A stretch of 21,248 nt of DNA, from the NCBI GenBank assembly GCA_001873945.1, contig MNYI01000232.1, positions 1 through 21,248 on the forward strand, written 5' to 3'. Below, piece by piece: positions 7,862 to 17,100 of this stretch. Made by a program: the position numbers and the translations under genes. The notes beneath the pieces are model-generated. The model ran no database searches. It worked only from the letters and a program-made list of their open reading frames with translations, and had not been told where the DNA came from. The stretch's first letter is position 1; each line of letters opens with the position of its first letter. The DNA comes from Candidatus Desantisbacteria bacterium CG2_30_40_21 (GTDB taxonomy: Bacteria; UBA9089; CG2-30-40-21).

Positions 7862-8731
7862 ATGGCAAAGAAGCGGAAAAAAAAGGGTGGTGCTGGTGGT
7901 GGTGGCGGCGGACATGATGCTGCAGGTGGTCTCAGGTGGCTGCTTACATATGCTGATATGATCACCCTGCTTCTTGGGGTGTTTATTATTTTGGCTAATA
8001 TTCCTACCAAGAGTGAGGAAACTGTTGAGGAAGTAGGAGAATCCTTTGAACATTTTTTCACCTTCTTAAAGGGTGGAAGGGTTGGTGAACCTGTTACCCC
8101 TGGAAAGGGTGGAGAAAACATCTTGTCTAGGAGAAGCGGCATGATAGCTGAAGCAAATCCACCTACACCTATGGCTGTCGTCAGAAAGAAGTTTATTCAA
8201 AGCTTTTCAACACAGGCTGGCACAAAACGCATGAGTGTTATTGAAACAAAACAGGGGTTGACTGTTAGATTCAATGACATGTTGTTTTTTGAATGTGGCA
8301 AGGCAGAGATTAAGAAAGAAGCCTATCCATTGCTTGACCAATTAGCATCCCTGGTTGAAGAATTGCCCAATGAGATAAAAATTGAGGGACATACGGATAA
8401 AACCCCTATCTCTAATCGCCAGTTTTCTTCTAATTGGGAGCTTTCTGTCTCAAGAGCAGTTTCAGTAGTTCATTATATTATTTTCCATGCCAAAAACAAG
8501 GCACAGTTCCCGGAATATAAGATAAAACGATTAGAACGCAGGCTGTCAGCAAGCGGATATGGAGAGTTTCACCCCTTGGACAGGGAAAATCCCAAGTCTT
8601 CCATTAATAGAAGGATTGATATTGTGGTTCTTCAGCCAAAGACTGAAGATAAGGACATGATGGAAAAGCCTGAACCAACCATAGCAGAAGAGATAGAAGA
8701 AAAATTTGGGATAGTCACGGAGGGGCAATAA
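7862..8731 (+). CDS. motB: MotB-like ion-channel stator / OmpA-C protein 1
   Basis: This 289-aa protein has a basic, glycine-rich cytoplasmic N-terminus (KKRKKK then GGAGGGGGG) and one transmembrane helix (about 26-48). The channel aspartate is D32 in YADMITLLLG, at the same number as in E. coli MotB. A long linker follows, then a C-terminal OmpA-type peptidoglycan-binding domain (about 145-262) with IEGHTD (D179) and SNWELSVSRA (R198). MotB pairs with MotA to form an ion-driven stator anchored to peptidoglycan. An AAGGTGG ribosome-binding site sits before the ATG. No MotA, flagellar or gliding gene is visible, so whether it drives flagella or another rotor or force system cannot be decided. 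The next gene is a paralogue starting directly after its stop. Confidence 0.88.
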   Translation: MAKKRKKKGGAGGGGGGHDAAGGLRWLLTYADMITLLLGVFIILANIPTKSEETVEEVGESFEHFFTFLKGGRVGEPVTPGKGGENILSRRSGMIAEANPPTPMAVVRKKFIQSFSTQAGTKRMSVIETKQGLTVRFNDMLFFECGKAEIKKEAYPLLDQLASLVEELPNEIKIEGHTDKTPISNRQFSSNWELSVSRAVSVVHYIIFHAKNKAQFPEYKIKRLERRLSASGYGEFHPLDRENPKSSINRRIDIVVLQPKTEDKDMMEKPEPTIAEEIEEKFGIVTEGQ

Positions 8732-9520
8732 ATGGCAAAGAAGAAAAAAGGCGGTGGCGGTGGCGGTGGCGGTGGTCATGATGCCGCAGGTGGTCTCAGG
8801 TGGCTGCTTACATATGCGGACATGATTACCCTGCTCTTAGGAGTGTTTATTATTCTGGCAACTATTCCTACACAAAGTACCGAAAAGTTGACTAAATTAG
8901 GGGAAAGTATGGCAAAATACTTTAATATCATGGAAGGACCCGGCGGACAAAAATTCCTCAGTGAAAAAGGGGGACAGGGAGTGTTTGAAAAAAGAACTGT
9001 CCCACATGGTCGAAGTCATGACCCTGAAAAGGCATCGGACATTAAAACACCACTTATTCAGGCATTCCATGCTGAGATTAAAAATAAAAGATTATCTATT
9101 GAGGAGACAAAAAAGGGATTGGTAATTCGATTCAGGGATACAACCTTGTTTGATCCAGGGGATGCAGTAGTTAAGCCTGAGGCTTATTATAGCTTGGATA
9201 AGATTGCTACCCTCATTGAAAATAAACCTAATTATGTTAGTATCGAAGGACATACCTCTTCTGCCTCAGAAAAGGGGAAATTCAGATCAAGCTGGGAATT
9301 ATCTGCAAGAAGGGCTACTGCTGTTCTCCACTATCTGTGTAACCATGCACAAGAAAAGGGGCTTTCAGAGCCAGCCATGAAAAATCTTCAAGAAAGATTA
9401 TCTGCCACAGGCTACGGAGAGTTTCATCCCCTTAATCCAGACCATGAATCTCCAGTAAATCGAAGGGTAGAAATAATTATCTTTCACCAGAAGGTGAAAG
9501 GGAAAGATTTGCTGCTGTAG
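8732..9520 (+). CDS. motB: MotB-like ion-channel stator / OmpA-C protein 2
   Basis: The 262-aa paralogue of the preceding gene has no intergenic gap and a GGAGGGG ribosome-binding site inside the upstream gene's end. It has a KKKK plus nine-glycine N-terminus, the same transmembrane helix with channel aspartate D30, and an OmpA-type domain (about 125-255) with SSWELSARRA (R194). The 28 residues 16-43 are identical to residues 18-45 of MotB-1, while the rest is only moderately similar. The peptidoglycan-binding aspartate of GHTD is replaced (GHTS, S176) and the loop is one residue shorter, so anchoring may be weakened or changed. The pair may form heteromeric stators or be alternative stator types; this is inference. 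Confidence 0.87.
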   Translation: MAKKKKGGGGGGGGGHDAAGGLRWLLTYADMITLLLGVFIILATIPTQSTEKLTKLGESMAKYFNIMEGPGGQKFLSEKGGQGVFEKRTVPHGRSHDPEKASDIKTPLIQAFHAEIKNKRLSIEETKKGLVIRFRDTTLFDPGDAVVKPEAYYSLDKIATLIENKPNYVSIEGHTSSASEKGKFRSSWELSARRATAVLHYLCNHAQEKGLSEPAMKNLQERLSATGYGEFHPLNPDHESPVNRRVEIIIFHQKVKGKDLLL

Positions 9521-9529
9521 GTAAGGAGT

Positions 9530-9552
9530 TATACTCAAGTTGTGACAGACCC
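9530..9552. repeat. Short remnant joining termini of the palindromic element family
   Basis: TATACTCAAGT (9530-9540) matches the inward-read end of element A, and TGTGACAGACCC (9541-9552) matches the inverse of the B/C terminus GGTCTGTCACA. The two ends lie directly next to each other with no body between them. The piece sits in the 37-bp gap between convergent motB-2 and the pyruvate kinase-like gene. A GTAAGG / CCTTAC pair flanks it. It may be a deletion scar or a chance match. Confidence 0.5.
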
Positions 9553-9557
9553 TTACC

Positions 9558-10964
9558 TTACACCATAATCACTTGCAAGAAATTGGTTGATTCTATTGAA
9601 TTAACAGGCAGGCTGCCAGCTACAATTACCCTGTCACCGGATCGAAAAAGCCCGGATTTTTTTGCTGTTTCTATCCCTTCATTCATAATCTCATCCATGT
9701 TCTTTAGTTCATCTGACTCCATTGCCAACACATTCCAATAAAGAGCCATTTGCCTTAGCACAGACTGATTTGGGCTAAGGGCAATAATAGGTGCTTTGGG
9801 TCTATACTTGATAATCTGTTGGATACTTGCCCCTGTCCATGTATACGAAATAATAGCGGCAACATGTAAATCTATGGCTATCTGGCAGACAGCATGAGAT
9901 AACGCATCCTGACTGCTTATCTTTCTTAACTCTGACCTGTCCCGCAGAATGCCCTCATATTCCATAGATGCCTCTGCCTCTTTAATAATCTTGATTATTG
10001 TTTTAATGCACTCTATCGGATACTTACCTATATCCGTTTCTTCGGAAAGCATAAAGGCATCTGTCAGATCAAAAACAGCATTGGCAATATCAGTTACCTC
10101 ACCCATGAATGGATGAGGATTTTCAAGCATGGAGTTTAATATCCCACTGGCTATAATCACTGGTTTACCCAATAGGCTTGCTTGAGCAATAATTCCTTTT
10201 TGAATCAATGGAAGTTTTTCTATGGGGATCTCAACCCCCAACTCCCCACGAATAATCATTATCCCATCAGAGGCTTTTATAATCTCATCAAGGTGATTAA
10301 TTGACTCTGCCCTTTCTATTCTGGCAATCAAGGGAATATCAGCCCTATTCTTTTTTAAGAATAGTCTGACAGCATGAATATCCTTTGCTGCATGAATGCC
10401 AAGGCTAATCATATCCGCCCCTGTTTTTATTCCAAAAACAATATCCTCTTCATCTTTATCCGTAAGAGAATGCAGTTTTAGCTTAGTCATGGGAAGGTTC
10501 ATAACCTCATTTGATTGAATCTCCCCACCCCGTATCACCTTACATATAATCTCAGACATGGCTGTACGGATAACCTTCAGGCTTACCTGTCCCTTGCTGA
10601 AACAAATAAGCTCTCCTGGATGCATCTCTTTGGGCAGGTTTGGATAGGTAATCGGGATAATGTTATCCCCTGTAGCCTTTTCATCTGTAGTCAGGGTAAA
10701 GACAAAATCCTCTTTCAGGGTAATCGGGGATGGCAGCTGTCCAACCCTGACCCTTGGTCCACTAATCTCCTGAATGATACCAATATGCTTTCCAGTCTCT
10801 TTAGATATATCCCGAATATGTTTAATAATTTCTTGATATTCACTATGGCTGCCATTGGAAAGGTTTAGTTTCACTATATCCATCCCAGCATCAACCATCT
10901 CTTTGAGTATCAATGGCTGATTAATTGACGGTCCGATAGTACAAATAATCTTTGCCTTTTTCAT
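9558..10964 (-). CDS. Divergent pyruvate kinase homologue with substituted active-site residues
   Basis: The 468-aa protein spans the full pyruvate kinase fold: barrel start KIICTIGPS, B-domain about 70-155, barrel remainder to about 330, and a C-terminal allosteric-type domain ending in STNFLQVIMV. Several normally invariant positions differ. RLNFSHG is KLNLSNG (K32, N37); LDTKGPE is QEISGPR (E66, I67, S68, R71); the catalytic lysine in KIEN is arginine (R215 in ARIERAE); RGDLGVE is RGELGVE (E241); ATQMLESM is ASGILNSM (S273); and PTRAE is PFMGE (285-289). Metal ligand E217, N34 and S36 are kept. An Arg at the GPE glutamate position recalls K+-independent enzymes, which carry Lys there. It may be a low-activity, altered-specificity or regulatory paralogue. 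GAGGGGG precedes the ATG. Confidence 0.85.
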   Translation of the reverse strand: MKKAKIICTIGPSINQPLILKEMVDAGMDIVKLNLSNGSHSEYQEIIKHIRDISKETGKHIGIIQEISGPRVRVGQLPSPITLKEDFVFTLTTDEKATGDNIIPITYPNLPKEMHPGELICFSKGQVSLKVIRTAMSEIICKVIRGGEIQSNEVMNLPMTKLKLHSLTDKDEEDIVFGIKTGADMISLGIHAAKDIHAVRLFLKKNRADIPLIARIERAESINHLDEIIKASDGIMIIRGELGVEIPIEKLPLIQKGIIAQASLLGKPVIIASGILNSMLENPHPFMGEVTDIANAVFDLTDAFMLSEETDIGKYPIECIKTIIKIIKEAEASMEYEGILRDRSELRKISSQDALSHAVCQIAIDLHVAAIISYTWTGASIQQIIKYRPKAPIIALSPNQSVLRQMALYWNVLAMESDELKNMDEIMNEGIETAKKSGLFRSGDRVIVAGSLPVNSIESTNFLQVIMV

Positions 10965-11027
10965 TCAGATTTCCCCCTCATTGTTTTGTCCTATTGAACG
11001 ATTTTGAGCTGTGCAATCGGAATTAAT

Positions 11028-11107
11028 CACACAAAGACACAAAGAACACAAAGGATAGAAAAGAAAAAAAATCTCATATATCTTTGTGACCTCTGTGGCT
11101 TTGCGAG
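11028..11107. repeat. Imperfect inverted repeat of CACAAAGACACAAAG type
   Basis: The left arm at 11028-11054 is built of CACAAAGACACAAAGA-like units, and the right arm at 11081-11107 reads TCTTTGTGACCTCTGTGGC and continues to TTTGCGAG. An A-rich loop lies between. The string also appears at the left end of the repeat at 1-198. It sits in the 205-bp gap between the giant secreted protein gene (upstream) and the pyruvate kinase-like gene. No intrinsic terminator with a T-tract is clear. Confidence 0.6.
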
Positions 11108-11169
11108 AGAAATATCGGCGAACATTCCTGTCAGCCATTTGGCGAGTTAGAAAACCTGCCCTCCGTTTC

Positions 11170-14100
11170 TTATTCTATCACCACATCCAACGAGGTACTC
11201 GTTGAGGTGTCAAATGGTTTCTTGCCTCGACCATCCCCACTGCCGTCTACAACTACCTCAATGGTATCCCCTCCTAATTGTGAATAGCTAAAGAGTCCGA
11301 TACCATCCCCCCTGCGGATGGCGTTAAGGTCAATGCTAAAATTACCGCTTGAGTTTGTCCGGGTAGATACCCAGCCTGATGCACCAGAATCACCATTTGC
11401 ATTTGTATCCTTTAATCTGACATAGACTATTGCGTCCTCAACCTGACCTCCACCCTTCTTGGATACCTGACCGCTTACCATGCGTGCAGCCACAGGGTTT
11501 ATTGCCGCACCTGTCTTGAAACTGTAGTGTTCGCTATTATTATCATCGGTTGAGCCGCTGGTAACAATATCATAGTAGTAGGTGGTACTTGCTGCTAAGT
11601 TGGTAAGTGAGATATAGTGTTTTGTGGTCTCAGAACCCTCCCCTCGCACATCGTAAACAAGGGAGGAAAGCGAGGCAGCCGTCGTGCCATACCTTAGCCA
11701 ACTTGACACCTTATCCCATGTTGCATAAGAAATAACAGCGGTATTGCTACCAACATTGGAAAGGGTGATGCGGTTTGGCGAATATCCACTTCCCTCATTG
11801 CAATAAGCAAAATATCCCCTGCCAGACTCAATGTCAAACTCATCACCAATCCCAAGGTCAACCCTTAGTGTTTTCCATTGCCCACCCTGCCATGATTGAA
11901 TGGTGGTACATGTCCCATTCTGGGAAAGAATATCCGCACCAAGCAGCTTTCCACTTATGGTGCCTATTGACGGAAGACCCAGCAGTCTTCCACTCATGGT
12001 TCCTACTGACAGGCCAATCAGGTTCCAGCCAGGCACGAGTTTTAGTTGTTGTGTCTTAACCGCTACCCCTTGAACGGTAAACCCTTTTTGTGTCGTACAG
12101 TATACGAAATATCCCTTGCCAATATCAATATTAAACAGATCGCCAATATTAATATCTATCCTTCTGGTCTTCCATGCCCCACCACTCCACGATTGAACAA
12201 TGGTACATTGCCCACCCTGATCATTGATAGCCTTGCCAAGTGTCTGGGATGTATAGCTGGTTGACGGTTTCAGCGGCAAGGCATACAGATTCCAGCCTGA
12301 AAAGAGCTGGGTAGTCGTTGATATTGTTGGGGCAGCATTGGTTGTTACCTGTAGTTTATTTGACAGTGGTGACCAATTTCCTGCCCCATCCTGTGATTTT
12401 ATGTAGAAGTAATAGGTTGTGTTGGGCAACAAATCAGTAACATTCATAGGCTGGCCAGAGCCTGCCTGCATTGGCAAGGGTTCGCCAGCACATGAGGTAT
12501 AGCTATCAAACCCATCAGTATTTGAGACAGACCGCCGCAGGTCATAAAGTGTTGCTGTCCCTTTATTGCCATTATCACCAGGTGATGTCCATAACAGGGT
12601 TACAGAATTTCCTGTCTTTGCCGTGCATCCGAGTATCACCACCCCTGGTGGCCAAATGTCCCCTGGTGTGGCTGTTGCTGTGCCGGATACCTGACTCTCC
12701 TCAGCCCCATCAAAGGCTGTAACCACATAGTAATATGGAATATCCTCGTCCATGGTTTTATCAATGTAGCCTGTCAGAATCCCAGTCATACCGATATGAG
12801 TAAATGTCCCGGCAGCAGGGTTATCACTTCGATACACATTGTATCCCTTTGCCGCAGTAATCGCATTCCAACTTAAGGTAATGGATCCAGGATTACCCAC
12901 AGCATTAAGGGTTATTGATGCGGATAAAAGTGGCGGTGCTGCCATAATAGTCAGGCTGCCAATAGGTGGAGGGGTAACCTCTACACCGGTAAAGGCATCC
13001 TTGAATTTGATACCTGTTGTGTTTATCAAGGTATACTGGACTGGTGCTGCTGCCCGGACAGACGGAGGGGCAGCTTTTGTCCACTTCTTTGGTGCTGGCT
13101 TTAGCATTGGAGCACCTGATGATGTCCCTGCTGGCGGAGTGATGGACACGGTCATTTTTACCTCTTTGACCGCACCCGGGGCAATATTGCCGAGGTCATC
13201 CCAAACAACCGTATTCCCATTCATCCGACTGGGCGACACTGAAGAGGTTGCAAATGTTACACCTGTCCCAAGTGTAACAGAACCCTTAGCAGCCTCAGCA
13301 ATATTATCACCCTCATTAGAAAGGGTAACTCGTAACTCAACATCATTTTTCTCACCCATAATCAATTCCTTTGTTAACACCTGATTAAACCCGCGGCGAA
13401 CCCCGTCAAGGATGTAGCCTGACTCAACCCTGGGACCATGAGCAACAACATTCTGGGAGGTACTGGCAGCCGTACCAGTATTGCTAAAGTGATCCGTATA
13501 TGCAATATTTGCCCCAGTATTAACCAGTTTCATCCCGCTATTTGTTACTGCTGTATCAGATTTTACCACTACGAAGAATGCCTTTGTCTCTATGCCATCA
13601 TATGTCCATGGCACTGTGGTTGCAGTGGCTTTTGGGTCAATGATGCTGGACATATCAAATACCACATTAGGAACATTCTGATTAAATTTGATATCCCTGT
13701 TTATCCCTAAATCATCAAAGTATGCTGTTGAGCTTGTTCCCCGTGGATACTGGTCCACATCCCAGCCCATTTTGCCAATAAATGTTTCCTTCTCTCCCTC
13801 TGTCATCAGCTTTGCCTCTTTAACCTTAACAAAATCAGGGAAGCCATCCTTAAGCGTCATAATATTTGCCTTGCCATAGGTGGTAGTTATCTTGCCTTGG
13901 TCATCATATACCCCTATCCATGCCTCAGGGATGACGGTACCGGTGGTATTTTCTTTAAGGTTGCAAAAATTCTTAAGTTTGTCATCTGGATCTGTGCAGG
14001 TAAGGTTGAATTTTATCGGCCACACCTTACCCTTAGCCTCTGTCGGGATATTATTGGTTGTTACCTTGAAATAGATAACACCCTTCCATGATTCATAGAT

Positions 14101-17100
14101 AGCTGGATTTTCCTTTTGCGAGGCAAGAAGATATACCAGATCGCCATGTATTGGTGGAATGGTATTCATGGCAACATCCTGAGTAATGGTCATCCATGAA
14201 GGGACAGTAGCCATATCTGGCGTTATCGCCACATTCTCAAGGTGATACGCCTTACCTCCAAACTCCCCCAAATTATTACACACCTCTATACGCACAATCG
14301 TACTCTCGCCAGAGTGCAATCTTGAATTATAGAGTTTGTCATTCTCCCTGCCACCAACAAATATGGTGGATGCCAGCCCGCCAAAGCCATAGCTTCGCAG
14401 GTATGGATCCATCTCAAACTGCCGCGGCTCATACGGATCCTCAACCTTGATGATGTGATAAATGGTATCACCATAGTTACCGATATTCACTGGAGCCACC
14501 TTCTTGGTCACCTCAACATTGTTGCCTATAGCAAAGATACCCTGAACATGGGCATTAAATATCTGATACTGGTTTGGTCCAGCCTTAGGTGTATGATAAA
14601 CATACTCAGTGCCGTCATTTACCTTCATAAATCCTTCACGGTGCACATCTGGATAGGTGGTCATGGTGGCATAGACATTAATCTGTTCGCGTTTGCCAGC
14701 ATCTAACCGCTGTTGAAACTGGAGAACATGAAACATATCTGTGTCGAATTCCTTGACAGGCTGGGTAGGGTTACCAATCTTCTGTAGATCAGGACAATCC
14801 CAGTGTCCTGTATATTTCAGGCTATACCCAAGCCCCTTAAAAATAGAGCAGGTGATAACATTTTGATCTCGACTAAGGTCATATTTAGCAGCAGGTTTGA
14901 CCACATCAGGGAACTCGGTTGATATATTCCCTGTCTTGATCATCAGATGCAATTTTGCCTTTTTGGTAATGTCATATTCAAGGAAGAGTTTTTCACCAGT
15001 ATCTCGAAAATCATTATTATTCAAATCCTCAAACAACTCAAAGGTATCGTTGACCTCTGGATGAAGCTTGACTGTTGGGAAGAAGTCTGATACCTTGGCC
15101 ATTTGCGGGTCCATTGTCCGAAGTGTAGCTGTATGGGGTCTATTCCAGATATCTTGATAGGTAAGCATAGGAAAATCTGCTGGATCCGTTACCCTTGGGA
15201 CATACGCCCCGGAGGACGCTAATAATTCACGATAAGGGATTGGGTCCCCACCGAGCAGAATCATAAACCCTAATGCCGGAGCATCCATAATGACCTTGCC
15301 ATTAACAACATAGGTATCCGGGATATTGGGCAGTGTCTTCATGAGTATGGTTCGCGGGTATTCTACACCATCTGGTGGAAGCTCAATCGCCCGTATTCCA
15401 TACCTTATGGCTGGCTCACGATAGTCATAGCCTTGAATAATATTTTGATCCGTCCCAGTACCATTGCTGAGTTTGGTCCATGTGAGTTTATAGGCAGGCA
15501 GGATCAAATCCCCTGTCTCTGTTTTTTGCATAAGGGGAACATTATGCCCTGGTCCCCATACTGGTGCTTTATATTTTTCTGGAATAACGATATCGCTATC
15601 ATTCCCTTTCGGCTGTTCAAAGACATAGGTTGTTTTCCCATCCCAATTATTGATATTAAATCGCATGGTTATAATCCCATGTGCCTCATCAGGAAGCGGA
15701 TATTTATTATCCTTAAAGAAATATGCCTCATTTGTTACCCAGATAGAGTGGTTGTTGCCATTATTGGTATTCCAAACCGCAGATGGGATCCGCCGATAGT
15801 TTGTCGGGTCAATAGCTGGAGAGACAAGTGCCACCAAGTCCTGAATATACACCTTCCTTGCCTCTGTATCCTCTTTGTTTTCAATAGGAAATTTCACATC
15901 AAAATGAACACCTGCACCAGAAACACCGTAGACGGACTGCTTTTCAAGGGCACGATCACCAACAAGCCTGGCAGCCATCATAGCTCGCATCTGGACTGGC
16001 AAGGCGTGAACAGTCACATGATTGCCTCCCTCGGTATAAATAGCCTTTGTCTGGCAAACCACAGTCTCACCTTTTTTCAGAGCATCTGCCTCTGTAAAAA
16101 CGGTGTAACTAAATGATAATCTGCCCTGAAATACTTCAGGGAATGTCCATGTGAGGGTGGTCGTGCCATCCGTAACAACCTGTGAAGTAGGAATCGGGGT
16201 GATATTTGAGTTATCTGTTATCTTGAATCCCTTTGGTATCTCAGAGATAACCTCAACGCTCTGGAGTTTCGTATCCCAGAAATTAGAAAAACTGATGCTC
16301 ACATTGACCGGCACATCAGGCTCTAAGCCCGGGATAACATCCTTTTCCACATTTTCATTAAACTTCTGCTCACCATCACAGGCAAGAGCTGCCTTCTGGC
16401 TCATTGCCCAGAGGACAGGATTCAATGCCAATGGATAATATTCCCGTTTATCTGACGGATGGCCTCCCATGAGGATAACCTTGCCTCGATTGCGTTCAGC
16501 TACCACAATTGCCGGTGAATTTCCAGCATTGGTATAGATGGCAACGGTTGACTGACCAGACATTGCCTTCAGCATAGGGTCATCAAGAACATACATTTTC
16601 TCACTCAATCTGGCAAAGACAACCGGTGAGCTTTCATCCTCTATCCGTAGTTGTCCAATACTATCTGAAATACTTACCCTGTTGGTCAGGTCAACCGTTC
16701 CTGTGCCAACCAAGCCAGCCATTTCAGCAATATAATTTGACTCGCCCTGGCTGTATAAAAACCCGCCATTTTCCACAAATGTCCTGATATTAGTCAACCC
16801 TGTAGCTGTCAAACTGCCCTTGATGTCAGCCATATATCCTCTTTTCACTGCCGGGAAGATAACCATATCATAATTGCCAAGTGCCCCACCCTTTATCCCT
16901 ATCTCATCAATCACTGTAAACTCCTGGGCATCCCAGAGATACATTCGGAAAAGCCTCTCAAAGTAGCCCTCTTCCCAGCAAATAGGCTGTCCATAGGTGT
17001 CCTTAACCACACTGTAAAATAAGGCAATCTTGATTGGTTTCAAGCCATACGATTTAGTCACACCAAGAACCTTTCCCATGCCAACACCCGGCTCACTAAC

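Noticed and set aside
7834..8142. 102-aa minus-strand ORF over the MotB-1 start
   Set aside because: Its Pro-rich stretch is the antisense of the polyglycine codons; no independent evidence for a gene.
5418..9552. Composite transposon bounded by element B and the 9530 remnant
   Set aside because: The right boundary is only a 23-bp partial match, no target duplication is visible and the interior genes look like an ordinary operon.
11028..11107. Intrinsic terminator after the giant gene
   Set aside because: The arms pair poorly and no T-tract follows in the minus-strand direction.
15433..16116. 227-aa plus-strand ORF opposite the giant gene
   Set aside because: It lies wholly within the minus-strand coding sequence, has no ribosome-binding site I can see and no recognisable domain.
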